Origin: Allobosea sp.
GTDB lineage: Bacteria; Pseudomonadota; Alphaproteobacteria; Rhizobiales; Beijerinckiaceae
DNA length: 64,000 nucleotides
Direction of reading: 5' to 3'
Assembly (NCBI GenBank): GCA_024231975.1
Contig: JAAEQB010000034.1
Span: 62,001 to 126,000, forward strand
A program made the position numbers and the translations under genes. The notes under the pieces are model-generated. The model worked only from the letters and a program-made list of their open reading frames with translations, ran no database searches and had not been told where the DNA came from. How positions within the stretch are numbered: the first letter of the stretch is position 1; the number at the start of each line of letters is the position of its first letter. Shown here piece after piece: positions 41,550-50,971 of this stretch.

Positions 41550-43127
<1,578 letters not shown>

Positions 43128-43215
43128 GGGCAAGCGGCGGCGCCAGCGCGGCTGTGGTCGGGCGACGCCGTTGGATGGTCAAGCCGCTGCTGAGTAAGCT
43201 ATCGCAGACCGGGAC

Positions 43216-43794
43216 ATGCCGCTCTTGACCCGCGCCGCGCTGCTGGCGATTGCCATCGCTCTCTCATCGGCGAGTTCCGCGCAGGAGACCCGCACCTTCG
43301 AGGCCGCCGACGGCGCCTACAGCTTCCAGTATCCCCCGAGCTTTGGGCTGGATCGCCAGTTTGCCGACGGGACCGGCAATGTCACCGGCGTCAAGGCGTC
43401 ATCGCCTGCCAATGGCGATGTGATCATCACCTTCCTCGGGCCCCGTGACCCCGGTGGCCTTGCGGAGATCAGTGAGAGGACGCGCGAGGCGATCGCCGAC
43501 GAGTTCAGGAAGGCGATCGCCGTCCGGCCGGCGATCACGCTGCAATCGTCGGCGATGACCACGATGCTCGGGCAGCCGGCTGTCGACATGGTCTTCAGCA
43601 ATGCGCGATGGCCCTTCACCAAGGAGCGACCGCAGATCAAGCGCTACGTGTTCACGGTAGCGAACGGCAAGGCCTATAATTTCGAGTGCATCTACCGAGA
43701 CGACAAGGCGGCGGAGTTCGCGCCGGTCTGCGGTCGCGCCGTGTCCACGCTGCGGCTGAACGATGCTGCGGCGACCGCGGCGCCAGGCCGGTAA
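43216..43794 (+). CDS. Secreted protein of unknown function
   Basis: 192 residues. A signal peptide (cleavage near SASSAQET) precedes a compact domain with FEAADGAYSFQYPPSFGL, VKASSPANGDVIITFLGP, PAVDMVFSNARW and two cysteines near the C-terminus (FECIY and PVCGRA). The segment order resembles PsbP-like or other small lipocalin-fold stress proteins with a Tyr-rich strand after the leader, but no family is certain. It stands alone between guaA and the AAC(3) gene. Confidence 0.7.
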   Translation: MPLLTRAALLAIAIALSSASSAQETRTFEAADGAYSFQYPPSFGLDRQFADGTGNVTGVKASSPANGDVIITFLGPRDPGGLAEISERTREAIADEFRKAIAVRPAITLQSSAMTTMLGQPAVDMVFSNARWPFTKERPQIKRYVFTVANGKAYNFECIYRDDKAAEFAPVCGRAVSTLRLNDAAATAAPGR

Positions 43795-43882
43795 GGGCGG
43801 TCCTGCAGCGGGAGTGAGCCCTAGGTTCGAGCTCGACACGTCCCTCGCCATCCTTGCCGGCGGCCTTTCCAGGACTATCCGG

Positions 43883-44692
43883 ATGACCGAAGAACAGCAG
43901 ATCGCCAGAAGCGAAAGACCCCTCACGGTGGCAAGCCTGGTAGGCGACCTGCTGTCGCTGGGGATACAATTTGGAGACACGCTGCTCGTTCACACCTCCC
44001 TGAGCTCTCTCGGCTGGGTGAACGGTGGGCCGGTCGCGGTGATCGAGGCCCTGCTTCGGGCGGTCGGGCCGGAAGGCACCATCGTCATGCCGGCGCATTC
44101 GGCGGGCCTGACCGACCCTGCGAACTGGGGCGCTCCGCCGGTTCCCGCGTCATGGCATCAGACGATCCGCGAGACGATGCCGGCCTATGATCCCGGCACC
44201 ACGCCGACGCGGGACATGGGCCGCGTCGCCGAATTGTTCCGGACCTGGCCCGGCGTCCGGCGCAGCGATCATCCCTCGGCCTCGTTCGCGGCGCGTGGCC
44301 CGCTTGCCGGGCACATCATCGGCCGTCACGACCTGGCTGATCCGCTGGGGGAGGGCTCACCGCTCGGCGCGCTCTACCGCCGCGATGCCAAGGTCCTGCT
44401 GATCGGCGTCGATTTCGACAGATGCACCGCCTTGCACCTTGCCGAGCGAAGGGCCTGGCCCGATCGACCGAGGATCGCCGAGGGGGCGCCAGTGATGCGC
44501 GACGGGCAAAGGCGATGGGTCGCCTTCGAGGTCCCGGGCGTGATGGACAGCGCAGCTTTCCTGCCGATCGGAGCGAATGCGCTGCGATCGGGCATGGCCA
44601 CCGCGCGGGCGCTTGGCGAGGGCCGGGGAATCCTCGTCGGGATGCGGCAGATCGTCGATCACGCCGTCGAGCTCTGGACCGCGGGCCGGTGA
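43883..44692 (+). CDS. AAC(3) family aminoglycoside N-acetyltransferase-like protein
   Basis: 269 residues. Family landmarks are LLVHTSLSSLGWVNGGPVAV, GTIVMPAHSAGLTDP, TPTRDMGRVAELFRTW, RSDHPSASFAARGPLA and LLIGVDFDRCTALHLAE. Characterised members acetylate the 3-amino group of aminoglycosides, but many chromosomal ones, including YokD-like proteins, act on other amines. No resistance is inferred. The ATG at 43883 is chosen since the conserved domain starts about 35 residues later. A 43-residue membrane protein gene starts 11 bases downstream. Confidence 0.87.
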   Translation: MTEEQQIARSERPLTVASLVGDLLSLGIQFGDTLLVHTSLSSLGWVNGGPVAVIEALLRAVGPEGTIVMPAHSAGLTDPANWGAPPVPASWHQTIRETMPAYDPGTTPTRDMGRVAELFRTWPGVRRSDHPSASFAARGPLAGHIIGRHDLADPLGEGSPLGALYRRDAKVLLIGVDFDRCTALHLAERRAWPDRPRIAEGAPVMRDGQRRWVAFEVPGVMDSAAFLPIGANALRSGMATARALGEGRGILVGMRQIVDHAVELWTAGR

Positions 44693-44703
44693 GACGTGTC
44701 GTG

Positions 44704-44835
44704 ATGGTAGTGATCATCGCCGGGTTGGGGTGTCTGGCCGCGCTGATTGCGATTCTGGTTCTCTCAGGTTTCGCCGATGTGCCCTGCCAGGACGGCAGCT
44801 GGGACGGGACGAAGAAGACCTGCATCCCCGACTGA
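44704..44835 (+). CDS. Single-pass small membrane protein (43 residues)
   Basis: MVVIIAGLGCLAALIAILVL forms one hydrophobic membrane segment, followed by a short polar tail with two cysteines (VPCQDGSW and KTCIPD) that could form a disulfide outside the membrane. It starts 11 bases after the AAC(3) stop and has no clear SD, so expression by coupling is likely. Because of its size the call is tentative. Confidence 0.45.
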   Translation: MVVIIAGLGCLAALIAILVLSGFADVPCQDGSWDGTKKTCIPD

Positions 44836-44935
44836 GAGGGATCGGGGCGTCGATAGGAAGCCCGTCCTGGGTTGTGCCGCATCCGTAGCCTAGGGGCGGG
44901 CCATGGTCGTCGTTCCATCGAGGAAAGGAATTGCC

Positions 44936-45244
44936 TTGAAGCTCCACGCGAAGCTGCTCACTGCCGGAACGCTGACGCTGGCCACGTCGATTATCGCGGC
45001 CTGCCAAGGCGAGACGCGCCAGGCGCCGGTCGGCGGCGAGGCGGGCTTCTGCCGGCGCGACGCGGCCGAGGCCCTGGTGGGCAGGAGCCGCGTCAGCGAT
45101 GACGAGGCGCGCCAGCTCACCGGCGCCTCCCTGGTCCGGCAGATCCGGCCGGGGCAGAGCGTGACGATGGATTTCCGGCAAGAGCGCGTCACGATCGAGA
45201 CCGACCCGAAGAGCGGCAAGATCATCCGCGCCTTTTGCGGTTGA
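44936..45244 (+). CDS. I78-family peptidase inhibitor-like lipoprotein
   Basis: 102 residues from the TTG at 44936. AGGAAAGGAA lies 5 bases before it and the hydrophobic leader then ends in lipobox IIAAC at about residue 23. A second ATG start at 44903 would add 11 residues before the leader. The C-terminus RQIRPGQSVTMDFRQERV then ending IIRAFCG is the I78 (potato inhibitor-like) family pattern with its final Cys-Gly. Homologues inhibit serine peptidases such as elastase and trypsin. Inhibition here is not shown. Confidence 0.8.
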   Translation: MKLHAKLLTAGTLTLATSIIAACQGETRQAPVGGEAGFCRRDAAEALVGRSRVSDDEARQLTGASLVRQIRPGQSVTMDFRQERVTIETDPKSGKIIRAFCG

Positions 45245-45379
45245 GGCTGGCTACCCATTGCTACCGGGGCGATGCGGTAACCCCGAATGGTTGAGAGGGA
45301 TATCTGCATGCCTGGTTGCCGCGGCGTTCGGCGGTGCTAGCGTGAGGCGGCAGAAACCATTCGCCGAGAGGCGGTTCAG

Positions 45380-45607
45380 ATGGTCACCGCGCTCGTCATC
45401 CTCACGGCCGCCTATCTGGTGATTGCGGGCCTGATCGCGCTCAATTCGGTTCTCGAAGCCGAACGTTATCGGCTCACCGCCAAGGACATTCTTGTCGTCG
45501 CTTTGGTCAGCATGTTTTGGCCGGTTCTCGGCTGTGCCCTATTGTCGGCACAGGCATGCCGGAAGTTTCGTCCCGGGAAGCGCGAGCTGCTGCCCACGGT
45601 ACGCTGA
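45380..45607 (+). CDS. Small membrane protein, two segments
   Basis: 75 residues with two hydrophobic stretches: MVTALVILTAAYLVIAGLIA and DILVVALVSMFWPVLGCALL. The charged loop between them (EAERYRLTAK) and the basic tail suggest both ends are cytoplasmic. GAGAGGCGG precedes the ATG. No family was recognised. It converges with a glycosyltransferase gene and is followed by that gene's terminator. Confidence 0.6.
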   Translation: MVTALVILTAAYLVIAGLIALNSVLEAERYRLTAKDILVVALVSMFWPVLGCALLSAQACRKFRPGKRELLPTVR

Positions 45608-45630
45608 GGTTTCTGCGCTCAAAAAAATCT

Positions 45631-45660
45631 GAGCCCCGGCGGCTCTTCCCGCCGGGGCTC
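45631..45660 (-). terminator. Terminator of the GT2 gene (minus strand)
   Basis: Perfect 12-bp stem GAGCCCCGGCGG/CCGCCGGGGCTC with a 6-base loop. On the minus strand it is followed by AGATTTTTTTG, so it ends transcription of the gene stopping at 45696. Confidence 0.88.
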
Positions 45661-45695
45661 CGATTGCCAAAGGGGCATGTGCTCGACGACGCCGA

Positions 45696-46508
45696 TCAGA
45701 AATGTGCCTTCGGCTGAAGCTTCAGCGTCGTGCGCGTCGTGTCCGCCATCTTTGACAGCAGCCAGTCGGGATTGCCGAGGTTGAAATAAGCCTTCAGCAG
45801 GACCCGCCAGAATATCCGTTCGGCCTGCGATGAAGGTCCGTGCTGCGCGTAGATCCTCGCGCATTCGGCGGCGGTGCGGCTGCCATGGATCGCGCTGTTG
45901 TTGACGCCCGTCCGCCGGAAGCAGGCGATCGGCTGGGCGATCCGGCCATAGGGCTCCTTTTTCAGGGCGCGGCAGAACATGTCGTAATCGCCGGCGTCCC
46001 GATAGGCGATGTCGAACCCGCCCAGTTCCTCGAAGAAGGTCCGCGAGAAATAGGTCGCCATGTGCATGATCGGGTTCCAGCCCAGGCAGACGAGCATGGC
46101 CGGCGTCATCCAGTTCGGCGGCGCTGCGAGCCCGCCGAGGCCGTGCCCGCTCGAATCGATCCAGCGGATCGCGCCGACCACCCAGCGCCGGCGGCTTTTG
46201 CGGTAGGCGTCGACGACCGCCGCCGCCGCACCTGGGAGCATGACGTCGTCGGCGCCGAGGAAGCCCAGCAATTCGCCTGACGAATTGAAGGAGCCCTTGT
46301 TGATGGCGTCGAAGATGCCGCTGTCCTTGCCTTGCATCACCTTCAGCCCGTAGCCCCGGGCGAGCTCGACGGTGCCGTCGGTGCTGCCGCCATCGACGAT
46401 GACGTGCTCGATCTCGATCCCGCGCGTCGCATTGCGGCGCGCGGACTCGATGCATTCCTTGAGATAATCGACGGCGTTCAGCGTCGGGGTCACGATTGTC
46501 ACGATCAT
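45696..46508 (-). CDS. Family 2 glycosyltransferase (WcaA/colanic-acid-like)
   Basis: 270 residues with a GT-A fold: VTIVTPTLNAVDYLKECIES, the donor-binding IVDGGSTDGTVE, metal-binding GADDVMLP, and the acceptor-loop phrase FDIAYRDAGDYDMFCRAL. It resembles the WcaA-like branch that builds repeat units of surface polysaccharides. AGGC is weak as a ribosome site, and 46508 is the first ATG of the fold. It lies downstream of three LuxR regulators and a kinase, so it may belong to the polymer program they control. Confidence 0.85.
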   Translation of the reverse strand: MIVTIVTPTLNAVDYLKECIESARRNATRGIEIEHVIVDGGSTDGTVELARGYGLKVMQGKDSGIFDAINKGSFNSSGELLGFLGADDVMLPGAAAAVVDAYRKSRRRWVVGAIRWIDSSGHGLGGLAAPPNWMTPAMLVCLGWNPIMHMATYFSRTFFEELGGFDIAYRDAGDYDMFCRALKKEPYGRIAQPIACFRRTGVNNSAIHGSRTAAECARIYAQHGPSSQAERIFWRVLLKAYFNLGNPDWLLSKMADTTRTTLKLQPKAHF

Positions 46509-46539
46509 TGGCGCAGTTCCGCAGCTGGGGCCGGTTCGG

Positions 46540-47292
46540 TCAGACGTGCCGGGAGGCGATCGCCATGTCCGGCCTCGCCGGGATCATCGGCAGCGGTGCG
46601 TCCTCCACGGCATCGGGCTCCTCGACCACTGGGATCCGGGTCACCGCGTTCTGCATGGCCCACATCGCCGCCTGGGTGCGGTTCCGGACCCGGACCTTCC
46701 GCAGGATCGCCTTGACATGCACCTTCACGGTGGCCTCGGCGATCTCCAGCTTGCGCGCGATCACCTTGTTGGATTCGCCCAGCATGAGCCCTTCCAGGAT
46801 GCTCACCTCTCGCGCCGAAAGTCCCTGGAACGGCGAGCCGTCGGCCCGGCGCTGCACGCCCTGCAGCAGGCGCTGCGGCTCGACCGCGACCTCGGAGAGT
46901 TGCGACAGAAGTTCGGGCGGAAACACCGCGCCGTTGGCGATGACGACTTCCAGCGAGGTGATGAGATCCTGCGCGGACACGGATTCGACGAGATAGCCGA
47001 CCGCACCGAGCTGCATGGCGCGGTGCATCAACTCCCGGCTGCCGCGCAGGGCGAGCGCGACGATCTTGGCGCTCTTGAACTGCCGCTTGATGTCGCCGAC
47101 GATGGAGCAGGACATGTCGTCGATCACGACGATGAAAAGATCAGGTGTTTGCTGGCCGCTATCGTATCGCTGAAGATCGAGACTGGTTGTTCTCTGGCTG
47201 ACGTGGAAGCGCGCGCCATCCAACAACTTGGTTATGCCTTCCCTAAGAAGGGCGTTGTCGCTCAGTACAGCAGTCTCGATGATGTCTGACAT
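46540..47292 (-). CDS. LuxR-family regulator with degenerate receiver domain
   Basis: 250 residues. The C-terminal half is a NarL-type helix-turn-helix: LSAREVSILEGLMLGESNKV followed by KLEIAEATVKVHVKAILRKV. The N-terminal receiver-like domain is atypical. The first acidic pair reads LSDN instead of xDDx, the phosphoacceptor strand reads LFIVVIDDMS with irregular spacing, the conserved Thr is lost in IVALALRG, and the Lys position is GYLVES. Aspartate phosphorylation is therefore doubtful. AGAGGGAAG precedes the ATG at 47292. It ends 31 bases from the GT2 start. Confidence 0.85.
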   Translation of the reverse strand: MSDIIETAVLSDNALLREGITKLLDGARFHVSQRTTSLDLQRYDSGQQTPDLFIVVIDDMSCSIVGDIKRQFKSAKIVALALRGSRELMHRAMQLGAVGYLVESVSAQDLITSLEVVIANGAVFPPELLSQLSEVAVEPQRLLQGVQRRADGSPFQGLSAREVSILEGLMLGESNKVIARKLEIAEATVKVHVKAILRKVRVRNRTQAAMWAMQNAVTRIPVVEEPDAVEDAPLPMIPARPDMAIASRHV

Positions 47293-47667
47293 CGGTACTT
47301 CCCTCTTACTCGACACAAAACTAGGGGAGCGGACGTGGCAGGGGCGCACGTCGCTCCTGCCGCATCAGCGGAGATATTCCGTTGTGCTGTTTGAGAAATT
47401 CCGAGATGAAGCAGGCGGTGACTAATCCGATACGGTCACGAGGTGACATTGCGGGATACGAGCACCCAGAATGTCATCGTTAATAATTAGTTCATTCGGA
47501 TGTAGTCGTCTTGTCAGGAAAAATACGATCTCGTCAGGAAAATCCTTACACGCGACCTGCGACAAAGCGTCCAATTTTACCAGCTTGGCTTGCAAGCTGT
47601 ACGGAGATTTCCTTTAGGTTGCCGTAAAGGAAGATGCCGGACTCGGCAACGTTCCCAGCGAGCCGCT
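47293..47667. promoter_or_regulatory. 375-bp intergenic region with direct and inverted repeats
   Basis: The region lies upstream of the first LuxR gene and downstream of the second (both minus). It is relatively AT-rich around 47480-47545 and carries direct repeats TTGTCAGGAAAA (47511-47522) and TCGTCAGGAAAA (47531-47542), exactly 20 bp apart, i.e. two helical turns. There is also a 7-bp inverted repeat CAGCTTG-N5-CAAGCTG (47581-47599). No gene is supported. Confidence 0.5.
47609..47632 (-). terminator. Possible terminator hairpin after the second LuxR gene
   Basis: An 8-bp perfect stem TTCCTTTA/TAAAGGAA with an 8-base loop lies 36-59 bases downstream of the second LuxR stop on the minus strand. 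No T-run follows, so termination is uncertain. Confidence 0.4.
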
Positions 47668-48348
47668 TCAGCCGGCCTGATCGGTCTTGAGGATGCGGAT
47701 CAGATCCTTGGCGAGCACGGCGGCCTCGGTGCGATTGCGGACGTTGAGCGTCCGCATCAGCGCGGAGACGTGGATCTTGGCCGTCGGTTCCGCGATATGG
47801 AGAGCCTGGGCGATCTCGCGGTTCGACAACCCGTCTGCCAGCAGCGTCAGGACGTCCCGCTGCCGGCGCGTCAGTCCGAACGGGTCCTGCTGCGAGCCGG
47901 TCCGGCGCTGCGGCATTTCGCGAGAGCGGTAAGCCTCGGCCGCGGAGCCGAACGGGGTGAGGCCGCGGGGCACCGCGAGGCGGCCGGCCAAAACCTCCTG
48001 AACCGCCTCGATGATCTCGTCGTCTCGCTGCAGCTTGGAAATGAAGCCATGGAACCCCTCCGCGATATAGTGGAGGACCTGGTCGAAGGTACCGTTGCTC
48101 GAGATGACGACATAGCGCGTGGTCGGCGAGGCTCGCTTGAAATCCCAGATAACCTGCGGATCGGTGGAGCCCGTCAGGCCGAGGCTGACCAGCACGAGAT
48201 GGATTGGCTGCGCTTCCATCAGGTTGCGCATCAGGCCGTCGAAGTCCTCGGCTTCGAGAAGCTCGGCCTCCGGCAAGGCAGCCTGCAGGATCGTGCGCAG
48301 GCCCGTGCGGTAGAGCGCATGTTCGTCGGCAACGAGAATCCTTGCCAT
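47668..48348 (-). CDS. LuxR-family regulator with receiver lacking the phosphoacceptor Asp
   Basis: 226 residues. The receiver domain starts ARILVADEHALYRTGL with the acidic pair kept and keeps the Lys in GFISKL, but the phosphoacceptor strand reads HLVLVSLGLTGS, so Ser replaces the Asp found at this position in the canonical regulator at 48608-49267 (LAVFDMGLPG). The C-terminal helix-turn-helix is normal: LTRRQRDVLTLLADGLSNRE then HIAEPTAKIHVSALMRTLNV. It should be phosphorylation-independent or be controlled otherwise. The ATG at 48348 is set by the receiver start. Confidence 0.88.
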   Translation of the reverse strand: MARILVADEHALYRTGLRTILQAALPEAELLEAEDFDGLMRNLMEAQPIHLVLVSLGLTGSTDPQVIWDFKRASPTTRYVVISSNGTFDQVLHYIAEGFHGFISKLQRDDEIIEAVQEVLAGRLAVPRGLTPFGSAAEAYRSREMPQRRTGSQQDPFGLTRRQRDVLTLLADGLSNREIAQALHIAEPTAKIHVSALMRTLNVRNRTEAAVLAKDLIRILKTDQAG

Positions 48349-48607
48349 GGTCGTGCCGCCGCTCTGGTCGCCTTTTCGGTGGGAGATGCGACCGTGATGC
48401 CGGGCTCCGCCCGTCACTGGCGGGTCCCGAGCGCAGGCTCCTATCCCCGGGCACTTTGGTAGCGGGAACGGCCCGGCAAGTCGCGACGCTCTTCCGGAGA
48501 TGCCGTCGCGGAGCGCGTGGCCATTATTGTTCCAGTCACGCCAAGCTGAGTACTCCGCACAGGAGAAACTCCAGTAGTTCAGCGCGCCAACGGCTTAGTC
48601 AGAGCTG

Positions 48608-49267
48608 TCAGATGTCGAGAATCCAGCCATGGCTGGCGCCGTATCTGATGATGTCGAGACGCGAGTGCAGCATCAGCTTCTTGCAGGCCCTGTAGCGATA
48701 GGTCTCGACCGACTTTATGCCGAGGCCGATGCGCCGGGCGATCTCCTTGTTGGAGTGGCCGACTGCAGCCAGGCGCAGGACCTGCATCTCCCGGTAGGTC
48801 AGTGTGTCGTTCGTGGTCGCCGTGCCCACGCCGGCCGTCGGACACAGCTTGCGGATCCATTCCGAGCGGAAGTCCTCCAGATCGGAATCGATATAGACCC
48901 CACCGCTCAGGACCGTCCTCAGCGCCTGCTCGACCTTCTCGCCCGCCGATGCCTTGAGGACGTAGCCGCGAATGCCGGTCCGCAGAGCCTTCTGGACGTA
49001 GCTGGGCTCCTCGTAATGGGTCAGCATCACGATCCGGATGTCGGGCAGCTCTTCGAGGACGCGCTCGGCCAGCGTCAAGCCGCTCATGCCAGGAAGCCCC
49101 ATGTCGAAGACCGCGAGGTCGGGTCGCTGGCCACGGACGAGCACGAGTGCTTCCGCCGCGCAACTCGCCAGTCCTACCAGGTCGAAATCCGGCAGGCCGA
49201 GCACCAGGGCCTTGAGCCCCGCCAGCACCACCGGGTGATCGTCGACCAGGATGATCCGCGCCGTCAC
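48608..49267 (-). CDS. NarL/FixJ-type response regulator (canonical)
   Basis: 219 residues. The receiver domain is intact: IILVDDHPVVLAGL (acidic pair), LAVFDMGLPGMSGL (phosphoacceptor Asp), IVMLTHYEE (Thr) and GYVLKASAG (Lys). The LuxR output domain reads LTYREMQVLRLAAVGHSNKE then IARRIGLGIKSVETYRYRAC. The GTG start at 49267 overlaps the kinase stop by 4 bases (GTGA), so regulator and kinase are translated together and form a cognate pair. Target genes may include the neighbouring polymer locus; that is inference. Confidence 0.92.
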   Translation of the reverse strand: MTARIILVDDHPVVLAGLKALVLGLPDFDLVGLASCAAEALVLVRGQRPDLAVFDMGLPGMSGLTLAERVLEELPDIRIVMLTHYEEPSYVQKALRTGIRGYVLKASAGEKVEQALRTVLSGGVYIDSDLEDFRSEWIRKLCPTAGVGTATTNDTLTYREMQVLRLAAVGHSNKEIARRIGLGIKSVETYRYRACKKLMLHSRLDIIRYGASHGWILDI

Positions 49268-50439
49268 GAGGGAGCGCTCCGTGGCGATGCGTTGCTCAGG
49301 GGAGCCGTCGCGGTCACCATCGTGCCCTTGCCGCAGCGCGGCTGGACGTCCAGCGTTCCGCCGATATCGTCCATGCGCTGGCGCATGCCGGGAAGACCGA
49401 TGCCGAGGCAGCCTCCCGCCTGCTCGGCCTCGGATGAGAGGCCGATGCCGTCGTCGGCGATCACGAGCGAGATCGATGTGCCCGCGAAGTCCAGCGTAAC
49501 GTCGAGCTTGCGTGCACCAAGCGCGTGCTTGAGAGCGTTCGTCAGTGCTTCCTGCGCCACGCGATAGAGCGCGTCCTCCAGGGCAGGTGGCATCCGCTCG
49601 GGCTCGACCCCCTTCTTCCGGAAGGAGAGATCGAGCCGCCCGTCCGCTGCGAATGAGGTCGCTGTGGTCTCGATGGCACGGCTGAAGCCTAGCTCCTCGA
49701 CGATGCGTGGCCGGCCTCCGACGACCGCATGGTGGATCTTGCGCCCGACCCCGGCGACATGCGCGACGATTTCGTCGAGGCGCCTTCTCGTCGGTCCTTT
49801 TGTGCCCTCCTGCAGCACTCTCAGCTCCACGAGCACTTGGGCCATCTCTTGCCCGGCATGGTCGTGCAGGTCCCGCGCGATGCGTTCGCGCTCGTCGGCT
49901 CGGATATGGTTGAGCTCGTCCTGGAGTTGGTGTGTTCGCGCCTCCACGACGCGCAGCGCTTCTGCGACGAAGCAATATTGCTCGACCAGCCGGATGCGAT
50001 CGCTGCGCAACTCGTCGAATTGCTGCATGGCGAGGCGGCGCTGCTGCTCTGCGGTCAAGCGCCGCATCCGCTCTGCCACGGCCGAGAACCGTGCATCGAG
50101 CAGGGGGAACAACCGCAGCAGGAGCGTCGCCGGCTGGCTCTTGCGCCGCGGGGCCAGGACATTGCCGAAGCAGCGATAATCAGTCGCGCCATGGGGCGCG
50201 TCGAAACAGACCCTCTCGATCAAGGGCTGGCGCGAGCCGGAACAGGCGAGAAGATAGGTCCGCAAGACCTCGACCCGGCTCGTGCAAATATCGAATAGCG
50301 ATGCAGTCGCATCCCCAGGGGCGAGCAACTGGCTTGCGGCGCGGTTGAGCGCACGGATGCTGCCATCGCTCAGGGCGATGATCGATGGCTCGAGATAGGT
50401 CTCTAGATCCGGCTCATGCCGAAGCTGCAGATGCATCAT
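49264..50439 (-). CDS. Cytoplasmic sensor histidine kinase (HisKA_3 type)
   Basis: 391 residues without membrane segments. The N-terminal part (about 1-110) looks PAS-like (IIALSDGSIRALNRAASQLL), then a coiled coil, then the HisKA_3 domain ERIARDLHDHAGQEMAQVLV with the phosphoaccepting His, and an HATPase domain with AQEALTNALKHA (N-box), VIADDGIG and GIGLPGMRQRM. It phosphorylates the regulator encoded immediately downstream. Its 5' end overlaps the cysteine-sensor gene by 26 bases. Adjacent ATGs at 50439 and 50436 are both possible. Confidence 0.92.
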   Translation of the reverse strand: MMHLQLRHEPDLETYLEPSIIALSDGSIRALNRAASQLLAPGDATASLFDICTSRVEVLRTYLLACSGSRQPLIERVCFDAPHGATDYRCFGNVLAPRRKSQPATLLLRLFPLLDARFSAVAERMRRLTAEQQRRLAMQQFDELRSDRIRLVEQYCFVAEALRVVEARTHQLQDELNHIRADERERIARDLHDHAGQEMAQVLVELRVLQEGTKGPTRRRLDEIVAHVAGVGRKIHHAVVGGRPRIVEELGFSRAIETTATSFAADGRLDLSFRKKGVEPERMPPALEDALYRVAQEALTNALKHALGARKLDVTLDFAGTSISLVIADDGIGLSSEAEQAGGCLGIGLPGMRQRMDDIGGTLDVQPRCGKGTMVTATAPLSNASPRSAPS

Positions 50440-50971
50440 CTCGGAAATATTCCCTCGTCTCCGGACCTGGCTCCGTACGCTTCAGATGGAGAACCACGCG
50501 GCATTGTGCCGCCCCCTTGGCGATCGTCTCCTCCAGGTCGACCGCAGCGTACCCGACTGCGTTGGCGCTCAGGCGGCCGAATATGTTCGATGTCAGCATG
50601 CAGAGCGAAGGGTGGTTCGCCGCTGCCCGCCCCAGCGGGCATGAGCAATTGCCGAACACGACTCGGTCTTCGTCCCGCTCGATGATCGAGAAAGCTCCGC
50701 CGGCACGATTCTTCAGGTCGATCAGAATATCGATCAACTGATCGCGACTGAGGTGCTGGACGCCCAGTGCCGTCTTGTACTGTTTCTCGATATCCGTTCC
50801 CAGGCGCGCAGCGATGCCACTGACATAGGCGCACGCATCCTCGACCCCTGCGATGCTTTCCAGTAGATCAGCCATGTCGGCGACCAGGGTGTTGAAAAGA
50901 CCATGATGGTCGAAGTCGATGTCGAGCATGCTGATATTCGGCGGTGGCGTGGTGAGGCTGGATGGAGTCAC
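50414..50971 (-). CDS. Cysteine-bearing sensor-like protein (methanogen output domain 1-like)
   Basis: 185 residues. A helical N-terminus is followed by a domain with GAFSIIERDEDRVVFGNCSC, PLGRAAANHPSLCMLTSN and KGAAQCRVVLHL. The four cysteines (Cys-x-Cys, then Cys, then Cys) are arranged as if to bind a metal or Fe-S cluster. The pattern recalls the methanogen output domain 1 / V4R-related sensory group, but the assignment is tentative. Overlap with the kinase gene makes it the first gene of a sensor-kinase-regulator operon; it may pass a redox or ligand signal to the PAS-like kinase. Confidence 0.6.
   Translation of the reverse strand: MTPSSLTTPPPNISMLDIDFDHHGLFNTLVADMADLLESIAGVEDACAYVSGIAARLGTDIEKQYKTALGVQHLSRDQLIDILIDLKNRAGGAFSIIERDEDRVVFGNCSCPLGRAAANHPSLCMLTSNIFGRLSANAVGYAAVDLEETIAKGAAQCRVVLHLKRTEPGPETREYFRDDASAASA

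Noticed and set aside
43883..44692. Aminoglycoside resistance from the AAC(3)-family gene
   Set aside because: Family membership is clear, but chromosomal members often act on other amines and there is no mobile element or resistance context.
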